Shown here piece by piece: positions 1 through 8,592 of a stretch of 64,000 nucleotides of DNA (position 1 is the stretch's first letter; each line of letters opens with the position of its first letter). A program made the position numbers and the translations under genes. The notes beneath the pieces were generated by a model. It did not search any database. It was not told the DNA's origin and was given only the letters and a program-made list of their open reading frames with translations. Origin of the DNA: Aquipluma nitroreducens (GTDB taxonomy: Bacteria; Bacteroidota; Bacteroidia; Bacteroidales; Prolixibacteraceae). The stretch spans positions 3,425,001 to 3,489,000 of the forward strand of contig NZ_AP018694.1 in NCBI RefSeq assembly GCF_009689585.1, written 5' to 3'.

Positions 1-830
1 ACTATTTTGTTGTCGCGGATCAGTTGGATGTTACGGAATGATCCATTTTCATTAGGCCCTCCTGAAAGATATAACGCATTAAATGCTGAAGCAGTTGATG
101 GTAGGGTATAGGTTCCGGGAGCCATTGCCTCGCCAATTACGTTCACTTTGATGGATCGCAGGTTACTGATACTTACATCGCCATATGTGTTCGGATTCTG
201 TTCATCCATGCCTTGATAAATGGAGATTAACCGTTTCTTGATGAGTTCTTTTGCTTTGGCGAATTCCATACCGGAAACATAGATTTGCCCAATGTCCGGA
301 ATATTAATAGCTCCGTTTGTATTAATGGGTAATTGGTACGTTTGTTGACTAGCTCCCCAGATGGAAACGGTTAATTCATCATCAATTCCCAATACATAGT
401 TTTGAGGAGTTGGCATGTTAACAGGAGGTTCAAAGGTCAATTTGTCTGAGTTGAAAAACTGAAATCCAAAAATCCGTTTGTTCTCTGGTGTGGTTTCAAC
501 AATTGCTTTTTCAGAATAGACTTCCTTTTTTAACTTAATTTTTTGTGACTTTTTAGTTGTCTGATTGGTTGTAGAATCTACTTTGGAAAAATTGAGTTCC
601 TGTATCCGGCGTTTCAATTGCTCAATCTGAACGGGTGTTGCCCCTTGCATTTGTGCCATTTGTGCCGCCTGATCGATAGTCAGACCCCGTGCATTTACTT
701 GGGTAACGATTTGCTGAATCTGTTGGTCAGAAAGATTATTGACATTAATACTTGCAGGATTTTGAGCCTGTAGAGTAACAGATGCATAAAAGCAGATAAG
801 TACACCAATGAATAAGCTTATTTTTTTCAT
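1..830 (-). CDS. Polysaccharide biosynthesis/export protein (Wza-like), partial at left edge
   Basis: The frame is open to the window edge, so only the first ~276 residues are visible. It starts with ATG at 830 and a signal peptide (MKKISLFIGVLICFYASVTLQAQ region). A Gln-rich, probably helical stretch follows at residues ~30-75. Around residue 140 the segment YVLGIDDELTVSIWG matches the start of the Poly_export domain (PF02563). Around residues 215-250, VNVIGEAMAPGTYTLPS is typical of an SLBB domain. Proteins of this family form the outer-membrane channel for capsule or exopolysaccharide. The upstream UpxY and winged-helix genes fit the start of a polysaccharide locus that continues left of the window. 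The family call is firm; the exact polysaccharide is unknown. Confidence 0.85.
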   Translation of the reverse strand, partial: MKKISLFIGVLICFYASVTLQAQNPASINVNNLSDQQIQQIVTQVNARGLTIDQAAQMAQMQGATPVQIEQLKRRIQELNFSKVDSTTNQTTKKSQKIKLKKEVYSEKAIVETTPENKRIFGFQFFNSDKLTFEPPVNMPTPQNYVLGIDDELTVSIWGASQQTYQLPINTNGAINIPDIGQIYVSGMEFAKAKELIKKRLISIYQGMDEQNPNTYGDVSISNLRSIKVNVIGEAMAPGTYTLPSTASAFNALYLSGGPNENGSFRNIQLIRDNKI

Positions 831-905
831 AAAAAATATATTGAGGCTTTTATATGTAATGAGAATGAAATAATGTCGCAATTTTTTTATTAAGCCACGA
901 AATTG

Positions 906-989
906 ACTCACCCCGTCGCATCTGTGATGCTCTGCCCCCTCTCTCGCGAGAGAGGGGCGAAACGTCCGCTAGCGGACGTTGGGGTGAGT
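906..989. repeat. Cloverleaf-like nested palindrome (REP-type element)
   Basis: An outer 9-bp inverted repeat (ACTCACCCC at 906-914, GGGGTGAGT at 981-989) encloses three hairpins: GCATC/GATGC at 918-930, a GC-rich C5TCTCTCG/CGAGAGAGGGGC hairpin at 934-958, and the perfect 20-bp palindrome AACGTCCGCTAGCGGACGTT at 961-980. Almost every base is in a stem. It lies between a regulator gene and the export gene, in the presumed 5' UTR of the latter. The C-rich core resembles the termini of the valS insertion, so it may belong to the same broad class of mobile palindromes. Confidence 0.75.
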
Positions 990-1088
990 ATTTTTGATAA
1001 TACGAATAAATTGTTCCTATTATCTTATATTCGGATTTGATAATTAATATTGTTTAGTTTCTTGCGAAAATAAGAATTAAGCTGGAGC

Positions 1089-1643
1089 TTAATTTAGATT
1101 TGTACAAGCATTTATTGTTTCAGATCGCCAGATCAGCAGCACTGGCTTATTCCTGAATACCCGGATCAACTCTTCCTGACTAAGAATAATGTATTTAATA
1201 GATCGGCTAATGAATTCTTCAGCTTTTAAAACGAGTGAATCGATCAGCTCCCGGTCTAGCTTATTTCCAATCAGAACCATATCAATAATTTGAGAATCTT
1301 GTCCAGTGGCAAAATCACCAGTTAGGTAGGCAGCCTGAAGATCTCCAAGCTGACTCGTAATTTTATCAATGATCTGGTCAATGCCAACAAATTTCTTTAG
1401 GATATTATTGATATCCTCGAATAGCGGGTGACTGATGTTTGCAAAATACATTTTTTTATTGCCATCGTTGGTTGAATTAAGAAGTTTAGCTTTTTCCATT
1501 TTATTTAATTCAACCCGGATTGAGTTGCTTGATTCGCCGAATTCAGATTCCAGGCTTCTCAGGTAACTCTTTGTTTCACTGTTTAGAAAGAATTTGAGCA
1601 AAAGTCTAATGCGCGTTTTTGATGTAATCAGGCCTTCAATCAT
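1089..1643 (-). CDS. Winged-helix regulator with C-terminal nucleotidyltransferase-like region
   Basis: This 184-residue protein has an N-terminal ArsR/MarR-like winged helix. Residues ~1-60 include SSNSIRVELNKMEKAKLL, the recognition-helix region. A linker follows, and the C-terminal half contains a degenerate nucleotidyltransferase-like pattern (AYLTGDFATGQDSQIIDMVLIGN). Proteins with this layout are common in Bacteroidota polysaccharide loci. It sits between a UpxY-type antiterminator and a Wza-like export gene on the same strand, so a role in controlling the locus is likely but inferred. The usual catalytic pattern of nucleotidyltransferases is not clearly intact. The ATG start at 1643 is the only plausible one. 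Confidence 0.7.
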   Translation of the reverse strand: MIEGLITSKTRIRLLLKFFLNSETKSYLRSLESEFGESSNSIRVELNKMEKAKLLNSTNDGNKKMYFANISHPLFEDINNILKKFVGIDQIIDKITSQLGDLQAAYLTGDFATGQDSQIIDMVLIGNKLDRELIDSLVLKAEEFISRSIKYIILSQEELIRVFRNKPVLLIWRSETINACTNLN

Positions 1644-2321
1644 TTTTCAGGGAATTAATGAACGTATGAATCTTCCATTGCAGTAGTTTTTATGATTTGA
1701 TTTCTGCTGAATGATGGCAGTTTTTAAAATGGAGATAGGTTCGGCTTTCATGGCTTCGCCACCTCAGTCACATCGCTGTGAAAGAGTTGGCTGCAAATTA
1801 GGCATCAATGATAGACTGGTAATTTGAAATCTGAATGAGTTTCAGCATGCCTACAGAAGCTTTTTAGATGCAAGCTTGAGTACAAAAGTAACTCAAATTA
1901 ATGCTGAAATTCTATGTTCTTATTAATATATGTTGTTTAATTCAATGAGATGCCTGTTTTTGTATTTGAATGGTCGAATTCAGGATATGAACGAAAGGTC
2001 TTGCTCCCTTCATCATGAATACACACACCATTTAAAAACCATTTTGGATCGATTTTATTGCCCACGCATACTTAATGTGCGAAGATTTATTCTTTTATCT
2101 GTTAAGGCGAGAGCCTAAATGGAACTGTATTATGGGAAAGATGCTTGTACTGTTGTGATGTGATATTTACAGAAAAGGGAATAGGAGAAAGGAATCAGGC
2201 TCAGGGAAATAGTAGGAAGACAATAACCCTTTTTCGGACGGAACAGCACGGGCCTTTAAGGGCAGTTGCCGGACTTTGAGACCAGAACTTTGAAATCAGA
2301 GTGAATTCGCAAAAGAGAATG
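1644..2321. other. Long gene-free stretch between upxY-like gene and regulator
   Basis: About 680 bases hold no convincing gene. A 62-codon plus-strand frame at 1930-2118 has no recognisable features and is probably chance. If upxY and the regulator are co-transcribed on the minus strand, this is a long untranslated leader, a place where a NusG-like antiterminator could act. I found no clear terminator in it. Confidence 0.4.
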
Positions 2322-2846
2322 TTATTTGTTCAATAGCTCTACTTCATTGGTTCCCAAGTCAGCGTGAACGCAGAATCCCAAATCATTAAAGCGTAAAACA
2401 ATGCTGCGTTTCCCCCGAATTTCAACAACTTCTCCTGATATGCCTGACATAGGACCGGAAACAATTTTCACAAAAGTACCTTTTGATATTCGTTCAGATG
2501 TCACTTCAACTTCCGTATTCATGTTTTGTACAAAATACTTGAGGTCGCTGATCTGGTTTTCAGGAATCGCGGTCGGAAAGCCTTCGAAACAAACATATCT
2601 GCGTACAGCAGGTATGTTGAGAACCTCGTAATATTCACGAGTGCTGACTTTTACAAAAATATACCCACGAATCAATGGATTTTCTACGACTTTTACCCGG
2701 TCGCTCCATTGTTTTTTTTCAATCTTTAATGGTAAATAGCAGTCTATGTCTTTTTTTGTCAATTCCTGGCATACTTTTTTTTCTGCTCTGGAATCAGTGT
2801 AGGCTGCATACCATTTATAGGTATTGTTAAGTGAGTCATTTGCCAT
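2322..2846 (-). CDS. UpxY family transcription antiterminator (NusG-like)
   Basis: This ~174-residue protein has a NusG N-terminal domain (KWYAAYTDSRAEKKVCQEL, then PLIRGYIFVKV) and a C-terminal KOW motif (GTFVKIVSGPMSGISGEVVEIRGKRSIVLRF). UpxY proteins are locus-specific NusG paralogues that prevent early termination within the polysaccharide operon they precede. Its position just before a polysaccharide export locus fits that role. I chose ATG at 2846. The frame extends to a TTG at 2873, but that would add only nine unconserved residues. A perfect hairpin lies 32 bp upstream. Confidence 0.88.
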   Translation of the reverse strand: MANDSLNNTYKWYAAYTDSRAEKKVCQELTKKDIDCYLPLKIEKKQWSDRVKVVENPLIRGYIFVKVSTREYYEVLNIPAVRRYVCFEGFPTAIPENQISDLKYFVQNMNTEVEVTSERISKGTFVKIVSGPMSGISGEVVEIRGKRSIVLRFNDLGFCVHADLGTNEVELLNK

Positions 2847-2877
2847 TAGATTCTTCTTCTGTAGTGTTACCAAACCA

Positions 2878-2924
2878 TTTCATGGATTATATGCCGAACT
2901 CGTTTCGGCATATAATCCATGAAA
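2878..2924. repeat. Perfect 21-bp hairpin upstream of upxY-like gene
   Basis: Arms at 2878-2898 and 2904-2924 are perfectly complementary around the loop CTCGT. The stem contains ATGCCGAA/TTCGGCAT, also present as the outer stem of the repeat at 47738-47783. It lies between guaB and the upxY-like gene. It could terminate guaB, but the minus strand lacks a clear T-run after it. It could instead be a dispersed palindrome or a leader structure. Confidence 0.75.
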
Positions 2925-2977
2925 AAATTAAGAAATAAGTTCGGTGAACTGCCAGATTCGATCAAGGTGACTTGATC

Positions 2978-4474
2978 CTAAATATTAGTCTCCTTCAAAA
3001 TCACATCGTGCGCTCCGCCTTCGATGATGCTGGTTGAAGATACTAAAGTGATCTTGGCATTCTTTTCCAACTCCGGAATGCTTAATGCGCCACAGCTACA
3101 CATGGTCGAAATGATTTTGCCGACCGTAATATCCAGGTTGTCTTTTAGCTTTCCGGCATAAGGGACATAGCTGTCGACACCTTCTTCAAATTTAAGGCCT
3201 TCGCTGCCGCCCGTATCGTAGCGTTGCCAGTTACGTGCCCGGTTCGATCCCTCGCCCCAGTATTCTTTCACGTAATTACTTCCTACTTTTAGTATTTTGG
3301 TTGGACTTTCGTCGAAACGGGCAAAGTACCGGCCCATCATAATGAAATCGGCTCCCATAGCTAACGCAAGCACCATGTGGTAATCCTGAACAATACCTCC
3401 ATCAGAGCAAATCGGAACATAGATTCCGGTCTGTTCAAAATATTCATCGCGGGCTTTTGCTACTTCAATCAAAGAAGTTGCCTGACCGCGGCCAATCCCT
3501 TTTTGTTCGCGGGTAATGCAGATAGAACCGCCGCCAATTCCGACCTTGATGAAATCGGCACCAGCTTCAACGAGGTAGAGAAAACCGTCTTTGTCGACCA
3601 CATTCCCAGCACCAACTTTTACTTTTCCGTTGTATTTATTTTTAATGAATCCGATTGTTTCGGCCTGCCATTCAGAAAAGCCATCTGACGAATCGATACA
3701 CAAAACATCTACTCCTGCTTCAACCAATTGTGGAACACGTTCAGTATAATCGCGCGTATTAATTCCTGCACCTACCAACAATTTCTTGTTTGGGTCGAGT
3801 AATTCGTTTGGATTTTCTTTATGTGCATCGTAGTCTTTCCTGAACACAAAATATTGCAGGTTCTGGTCTTTATCGATGATAGGAAGGGTATTGAGTTTAT
3901 GATCCCAGATTATGTCGTTGGCTTCAGTAAGTGAAATGCCCAGTTCGCCTGTAACCAGTTTCGAGAATGGGGTCATGAATTCGCTGATTTTTGTATCCAG
4001 ATTGTCTTTTGATTCGCGGTAATCGCGGCTGGTCACAATTCCGAGCAGTTTGCCGTTTGAAGTCCCGTCGGCAGTAATTCCAATCGTGGAGTGACCGGTC
4101 GATGCCTTAATGGCAAGCACTTCTTTTAAGGTGTCGTTTGGAGTTAAATTGGCATCAGATACAACAAATCCAGCTTTAAATTTTTTTACTTTCCGAACCA
4201 TCTCAACTTGTGTTTCAATGGCCTGAGAGCCGAATATAAATGACAATCCTCCATTTTTTGCCAGTGCAATGGCCATTTTATGATCGGAAACCGACTGCAT
4301 AATTGCTGAAACAAATGGAATGTTGAGTTCCAATTCAGGAGCAGTACCTTTTTGATACTTGACGAGGGGCGTTTTTAATGATACGTTTTGCGGAAAACAT
4401 TCTTTCGTAGTTAATCCGGGAATCAATAAATATTCATTGAAAGTTCTGGAAACATCGTTGAAATACCTGGCCAT
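2978..4474 (-). CDS. guaB: Inosine-5'-monophosphate dehydrogenase
   Basis: The enzyme oxidises IMP to XMP with NAD+, the committed step of GMP synthesis. The 498 residues carry the full (beta/alpha)8 barrel with an inserted CBS-pair region at residues ~110-225. The catalytic loop [18 protein letters not shown] contains the nucleophile Cys319. Downstream are the phosphate-binding [31 protein letters not shown] segment and the flap region with [12 protein letters not shown]. Length and motifs match complete bacterial IMPDH, although the CBS region looks divergent. It is transcribed toward the upxY-like gene but separated from it by a perfect hairpin. A -7 type promoter element lies 29 bp upstream of the ATG. 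Confidence 0.93.
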   Translation of the reverse strand: MARYFNDVSRTFNEYLLIPGLTTKECFPQNVSLKTPLVKYQKGTAPELELNIPFVSAIMQSVSDHKMAIALAKNGGLSFIFGSQAIETQVEMVRKVKKFKAGFVVSDANLTPNDTLKEVLAIKASTGHSTIGITADGTSNGKLLGIVTSRDYRESKDNLDTKISEFMTPFSKLVTGELGISLTEANDIIWDHKLNTLPIIDKDQNLQYFVFRKDYDAHKENPNELLDPNKKLLVGAGINTRDYTERVPQLVEAGVDVLCIDSSDGFSEWQAETIGFIKNKYNGKVKVGAGNVVDKDGFLYLVEAGADFIKVGIGGGSICITREQKGIGRGQATSLIEVAKARDEYFEQTGIYVPICSDGGIVQDYHMVLALAMGADFIMMGRYFARFDESPTKILKVGSNYVKEYWGEGSNRARNWQRYDTGGSEGLKFEEGVDSYVPYAGKLKDNLDITVGKIISTMCSCGALSIPELEKNAKITLVSSTSIIEGGAHDVILKETNI

Positions 4475-4502
4475 ATGTTTGTTTTTAAATTGAAAAAGTG
4501 TG

Positions 4503-4510
4503 CAAATTTA
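4503..4510 (-). promoter_or_regulatory. Candidate -7 element for guaB
   Basis: On the minus strand this reads TAAATTTG, matching the Bacteroidota -7 consensus TAnnTTTG, about 30 bases before the guaB ATG. The -33 element is weak. Confidence 0.45.
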
Positions 4511-4516
4511 AATAAA

Positions 4517-4632
4517 AAGTTCGGAGTGTCTAAAGTTCGGAATGCCTAAAGTTCCGACTCCAGTCTCCCTTCGATACGCTTTGCTACTCAGGGAGCGGTT
4601 CTCCGGTCTTCGGACTCCGGTCTTCTGTCTTC
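4517..4632. repeat. Post-stop degenerate repeat tract
   Basis: Three imperfect tandem copies of a 15-16 nt unit (AAAGTTCGGAGTGTCT, AAAGTTCGGAATGCCT, AAAGTTCCGACTCC) start at 4517, 4532 and 4548. A pyrimidine-rich TCCGGTCTTC-type repeat follows at ~4600-4632, abutting the stop codon of the thioesterase gene. The same two motifs occur in the same order at 46311-46444 after another minus-strand gene. Confidence 0.6.
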
Positions 4633-4634
4633 TT

Positions 4635-5036
4635 TTAATATTCTCCTTTTAGGAAAGCAGTGCCGTTGAACAGGGCTATTTTATTCCCGTCTTCATCGGT
4701 GATGTCGACAATGTATGTCGCGAGCGTTTTGCCTGAACTATGTTCTTTTGCGTTGGCGGTTAACTTTCCGGAAGATACACCCTTGAAAAAGTTAATCGTC
4801 GCATTGGCTGCAACAGCAATTCTTCCATGAGAATTGGACGCTGCCGCAAAGGCAAAATCTGCAAGTGTAAATAGGGCTCCACCCTGAATAATGTTTACGC
4901 CATTCAAATGCTTTTCGGTAACGGTCATTTCGGCTGTAGCCTCTCCTTTGCCTATTGAAACCAGATGAATGTCATTGCTACTGGCAAATCGGTCATTCAA
5001 TAATAGTTGCTCGAGCTTTTTAATTCGTTGTTCCAT
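4635..5036 (-). CDS. PaaI family hotdog thioesterase
   Basis: This 133-residue single hotdog-fold protein carries the PaaI/YdiI signature NGVNIIQGGALFTLADFAFAAASN (residues ~46-69). The helix-associated acidic residue Asp is typical of acyl-CoA thioesterases of this family. Its substrate cannot be read from the sequence. I use the ATG at 5036 (MEQRIKK); a TTG two codons upstream is possible. A terminator separates it from the upstream ppiD-like gene, so it likely has its own promoter in a very short gap or depends on read-through. Confidence 0.85.
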   Translation of the reverse strand: MEQRIKKLEQLLLNDRFASSNDIHLVSIGKGEATAEMTVTEKHLNGVNIIQGGALFTLADFAFAAASNSHGRIAVAANATINFFKGVSSGKLTANAKEHSSGKTLATYIVDITDEDGNKIALFNGTAFLKGEY

Positions 5037-5064
5037 ATTCAATCGATTGGGTTGACGAAACCTG

Positions 5065-5096
5065 AAAAAAAAAGCGGGCTATTAGCCCGCTTTTTT
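5065..5096 (-). terminator. Bidirectional intrinsic terminator
   Basis: The 7-bp GC-rich stem GCGGGCT/AGCCCGC (5074-5090) is flanked by A- and T-runs on both sides. It lies just after the ppiD-like gene on the minus strand. Confidence 0.85.
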
Positions 5097-5110
5097 CCTG
5101 ATCTATTCTA

Positions 5111-7219
5111 TTAATAAAATTTTGATCGTTTGTCGACAATTTCGGTGACCTTTTTAAGGGATTCAAAAACCTGCGATCCGGCTCGATAACCCAAGGTTTG
5201 AGCGATTCGGTTTTTTTCGCCTTTCAGATCGGTATCTGTACCGGTTGTGAACGAAGTTACCTTAGTCAGATAAACCCCATTGTTTCCTTCGATAGGAGCT
5301 GAAACTTTTCCTTCAGGAAGTGAACAAACAGTACCTACAACAGCTGGTTCGAATCCGAGTGTTGGAATTGAGAAGCTGGTGAAGTTAACACCGGTAGCCT
5401 CTTTAACATCAGTTGAAAGTTTTGAAGCTACGCTTGCCAGATCAGATCCGGCACTTTTTAACTTGTCGGCAAGCAACTGTGCTTTTTTCTCTTTGCGAAC
5501 AGCCAGATCAACACGTATTTTAGCTTCTTCGAAAGTTGATAATCCTTCTTCTGTTGCACCAGTCATGGCAGCAACAACAAATTTGTTCCCAAATTCGAAG
5601 ATCGTAGATCCTTCGTTATTCACACACATTTTTCCTGGCTCGGCAGTAAATGCAGCACGCACAAGTTGGCGTGAAGATTCCAATCCGGTTACTTCACGGT
5701 CGTTTTCTTTCAGTGTAGCAATTTTTTTATCTAGCTTCTGATCAATCACGGCTTTGTTGAACGCTTCAACAGTTTGGTTTTCGCTGGCAAATTTGCTGGT
5801 TTCAGAATAAATCTTCTGGTAAGTTTCAGTACTTGGTTCTACCTTTTTAGTAAGAATGGCAACACGAACCTGATTGGTTTCTTTACCTTTCTTGGTTGGT
5901 TTAATCAGGTGGAATCCGTAGCGAGTTGTAGCAATATAAAGTTTGTTTACTTCGCCTGAGAAAGCAGCTTCTTCGAATTCAGGAACCATTTGTTTACGTT
6001 TGAACCATCCCAGATCACCGCCCTTAATTTTAGAACCTGTATCTTCGGAGTATTTCATAGCAGCTTCAGCAAAGCTTCCGCCGAGTTCAATGTTTCTTTT
6101 CAAGCTGTCAACCAAAGCCTGAGCTTTTTCAACGCTTCCTACTGTTTGTGGATTAATCAGGATGTGGCTTGCCTGAACAGAGTCGGGCAACATTTTAAAC
6201 TGATCAATTTTAGCTAATTTGTATTCGCCGTTTTCAAAATAAGGTCCGTAGAAATCGCCAGGTTGAGCACTGAATGCCCAAGCTGCAATAGCAGGAGAAA
6301 GCTCTTCTTTTTTCGAAAAAGTTGGATCAAAGCGAGTGTCTGAATTAACGTTGATGTATTGAGCATTATCGGTAACAGTCGAAAATTCAGCTTTGCTGTC
6401 GTTTAACCATTTCTGAGTAGCTGCTTTATCAGCTTCCGACGGAAGTACTTCGAATGTAACATATTCGATTTTCCGTGTTTTATCTTGTCTGTACTCATCT
6501 TTGTGTTTGTTGTAGTAGGCTTTCAATTCATCATCCGAAACTTTTACATCACCATCGGATACTGTTGAGTAGTTAAGTGCTACATACTGAAAATTAGCAT
6601 TCTTGTTTTTTTCGATTAAACTCTTTTTAGCCTCGTCGGTTGTAACATACAATCCTTTTGAAACTAAAGTACTGTATTTAGTGCGCAGTTTATCTTGTCT
6701 GATCTGGTTTTCGATGTATAACCAATACGATTTTTGTTCAGCAGTGGCATTGGTTTCAAGCGATTTTAAGAACTGGATAATTGCTGACTTATCAACTTGT
6801 CCTGTTTTTTGGTTTCTGAAAAGTTGCTGAATAATCGGATGTGGGTTATTTCCTTGCACCAAATCAAAAAGTTCTTCGGCGCTAACAGTAATGCCTAGCT
6901 TTTCAGTTGCTTTTCCTATAATGTTTTCCTGAAGGTAACCTTGCCAAACCTGTTCGCGAATCTGTTCCCATGTATTTTCATCGATCTGCGTCTGTTGGGT
7001 ATTCATTTTGTACACTTCAGAAAGCTCTTCAACTTTCTTTTGAAAATCAGGATATTGTATAGATTCCCCATCAATTTCAGCAATTTTCATCTGACTGGGT
7101 CTCATTAACTTACTTCCCGAATTGAGCATATCGCCCAAAATAAATGCGCCTAAGGCAAGCCCGATTACGATCGCTATCATCATACCCCCGCGATTCCGTA
7201 TGTTTTGTAAAGTAGCCAT
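5111..7219 (-). CDS. PpiD-like membrane-anchored peptidylprolyl isomerase (SurA_N + parvulin)
   Basis: This 702-residue periplasmic folding factor has one N-terminal membrane anchor (residues ~13-30, MMIAIVIGLALGAFILGDML). A SurA_N-type chaperone region spans roughly residues 35-200, and a parvulin/PPIC rotamase domain lies at ~350-445, with VQASHILINP at its start and GGDLGWFKRKQMVPEFEEAAF. A second, degenerate parvulin-like region may follow. The layout is that of PpiD, which assists exported proteins leaving the Sec translocon. It starts a minus-strand cluster order ppiD-like, CNNM, lptC that recurs in Bacteroidota. The ATG start at 7219 is supported by the immediate membrane segment. Confidence 0.88.
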   Translation of the reverse strand: MATLQNIRNRGGMMIAIVIGLALGAFILGDMLNSGSKLMRPSQMKIAEIDGESIQYPDFQKKVEELSEVYKMNTQQTQIDENTWEQIREQVWQGYLQENIIGKATEKLGITVSAEELFDLVQGNNPHPIIQQLFRNQKTGQVDKSAIIQFLKSLETNATAEQKSYWLYIENQIRQDKLRTKYSTLVSKGLYVTTDEAKKSLIEKNKNANFQYVALNYSTVSDGDVKVSDDELKAYYNKHKDEYRQDKTRKIEYVTFEVLPSEADKAATQKWLNDSKAEFSTVTDNAQYINVNSDTRFDPTFSKKEELSPAIAAWAFSAQPGDFYGPYFENGEYKLAKIDQFKMLPDSVQASHILINPQTVGSVEKAQALVDSLKRNIELGGSFAEAAMKYSEDTGSKIKGGDLGWFKRKQMVPEFEEAAFSGEVNKLYIATTRYGFHLIKPTKKGKETNQVRVAILTKKVEPSTETYQKIYSETSKFASENQTVEAFNKAVIDQKLDKKIATLKENDREVTGLESSRQLVRAAFTAEPGKMCVNNEGSTIFEFGNKFVVAAMTGATEEGLSTFEEAKIRVDLAVRKEKKAQLLADKLKSAGSDLASVASKLSTDVKEATGVNFTSFSIPTLGFEPAVVGTVCSLPEGKVSAPIEGNNGVYLTKVTSFTTGTDTDLKGEKNRIAQTLGYRAGSQVFESLKKVTEIVDKRSKFY

Positions 7220-7266
7220 TTACTGTTAGTTATTTTATAATAATTAATCGTTAAAATTTCGCGGTA

Positions 7267-7274
7267 CGAAGATA
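7267..7274 (-). promoter_or_regulatory. Candidate -7 element for the ppiD-like gene
   Basis: On the minus strand this reads TATCTTCG, one base off TAnnTTTG, about 48 bases upstream of the ppiD-like start. No good -33 element at the usual spacing. Confidence 0.3.
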
Positions 7275-7313
7275 ATAATTTTCAATATTAAACCTCCGAA
7301 TTCGATTTTTATT

Positions 7314-8585
7314 TTAGTTATCGTCCAATATCTTAAGGTGAACCAGTTCAATTTTGGTACTGGTTGCTTTAAGTATTCTGAATTGGTATTGGTCGATTGT
7401 GATTACCGTATTTACTTTAGGAATGCTTTCGTAATTGGCCAATATAAATCCGGCAAGTGTTTCGAAGTTTTCGTTTTCAGGGAATTCAAGGTCGAAGTTT
7501 TCGTTCAGTTCATCGAGTTCTAAACGGCCAGAAAGGACAAACTCAGCATCATTGATTTTTTTCATGATCAGATCAATCGTGTCGTGTTCGTCTTCAATTT
7601 CACCAAAAATTTCTTCCAGAATGTCTTCGCTTGTAACCATCCCGGATGTTCCTCCAAATTCGTCGACAACAATAGCCATGCTCAAACGCTGCTGAATAAA
7701 TTTGCTCAATAGTTTGCTGGCTGGCATTGTTTCGGGTACAATCAATACCTTACGCAGGTTCGACTTAATTGAATCGGGTTTTGTAAATATAACCGAATGG
7801 TGAATATAACCAACAATGTTGTCGATATTGCCTGAATAAAATAAAATGCGGGAGTATCCGGTTTCGATGAATTTTTGATGAAGTTCTTCAACCGTCGAGT
7901 CGATATCGAGAGCAACCATTTCGGTTCGTGGAACCATAACCTCACGAAGCTTTACTTTGGAAAAGTCAAGCGCATTACGGAACAGTTTCACTTCGTTGTC
8001 TATCTCCTGACCCGATTTGGGCGCAATGTTGTTTTCTTGTTCATCAACAAAATGAGTCAGATCTATTCGGCTGAAAACAACTTTTTCATCTACATTTTGG
8101 ATCTTTTCATTCAGGATAACTTTTAGAACAAATTTTGAAATCCCCATTGCAATTTTTGTTATGGGGTAGAAAAGGAAATAGAAAAAGGCAATGGGTACCG
8201 TAAATGCTTTTAATATTTTGTTCGGATTGATCCGGAAAAGCATTTTGGGCAAGTATTCGGCAGTGGCCAGGATGATTAGGGTTGAGATGATTGTTTGCGC
8301 CAATAAAACTAGTGAATCGGATTGTAAATATAAAAACAGGATGGGTTTGAGCAGGTTGGCGAAAGCTATACCGTATATGACCAAAGCCAGATTGTTGCCA
8401 ACAAGCATTGTAGCTATAAATTGACCGGGGTTTTGGGTGTAAAGCGAAATCAGACTTGAAAATACTACATTTTGTTTTTTGTCGAGTTCGAGCCTTAACT
8501 TATTGGCCGAAATAAATGCAATCTCCATTCCGGAGAAGAAAGCAGAAAATAAAATGGTTATAAAAATGACGATAAGCAAATTCAT
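7314..8585 (-). CDS. CNNM/CorC-family membrane protein with CBS domains
   Basis: The 423 residues comprise an N-terminal DUF21 transmembrane domain (about four hydrophobic segments, residues ~1-150), a CBS pair (VMVPRTEMVALDID, then VVDEFGGTSGMVTSEDILEEIFGEIEDEHD), and a C-terminal CorC_HlyC/transporter-associated domain. Members are annotated as hemolysins, but the family is better linked to Mg2+ or other divalent cation export. It is followed on the minus strand by the ppiD-like gene, with lptC ending 8 bases upstream, so an operon is likely. The cation is not determined by the sequence. Confidence 0.87.
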   Translation of the reverse strand: MNLLIVIFITILFSAFFSGMEIAFISANKLRLELDKKQNVVFSSLISLYTQNPGQFIATMLVGNNLALVIYGIAFANLLKPILFLYLQSDSLVLLAQTIISTLIILATAEYLPKMLFRINPNKILKAFTVPIAFFYFLFYPITKIAMGISKFVLKVILNEKIQNVDEKVVFSRIDLTHFVDEQENNIAPKSGQEIDNEVKLFRNALDFSKVKLREVMVPRTEMVALDIDSTVEELHQKFIETGYSRILFYSGNIDNIVGYIHHSVIFTKPDSIKSNLRKVLIVPETMPASKLLSKFIQQRLSMAIVVDEFGGTSGMVTSEDILEEIFGEIEDEHDTIDLIMKKINDAEFVLSGRLELDELNENFDLEFPENENFETLAGFILANYESIPKVNTVITIDQYQFRILKATSTKIELVHLKILDDN

Positions 8586-8592
8586 AGGTATT

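Noticed and set aside
1930-2118. A 62-residue plus-strand protein
   Set aside because: No recognisable domain, signal peptide or promoter, and it opposes the direction of the neighbouring genes. Likely chance.
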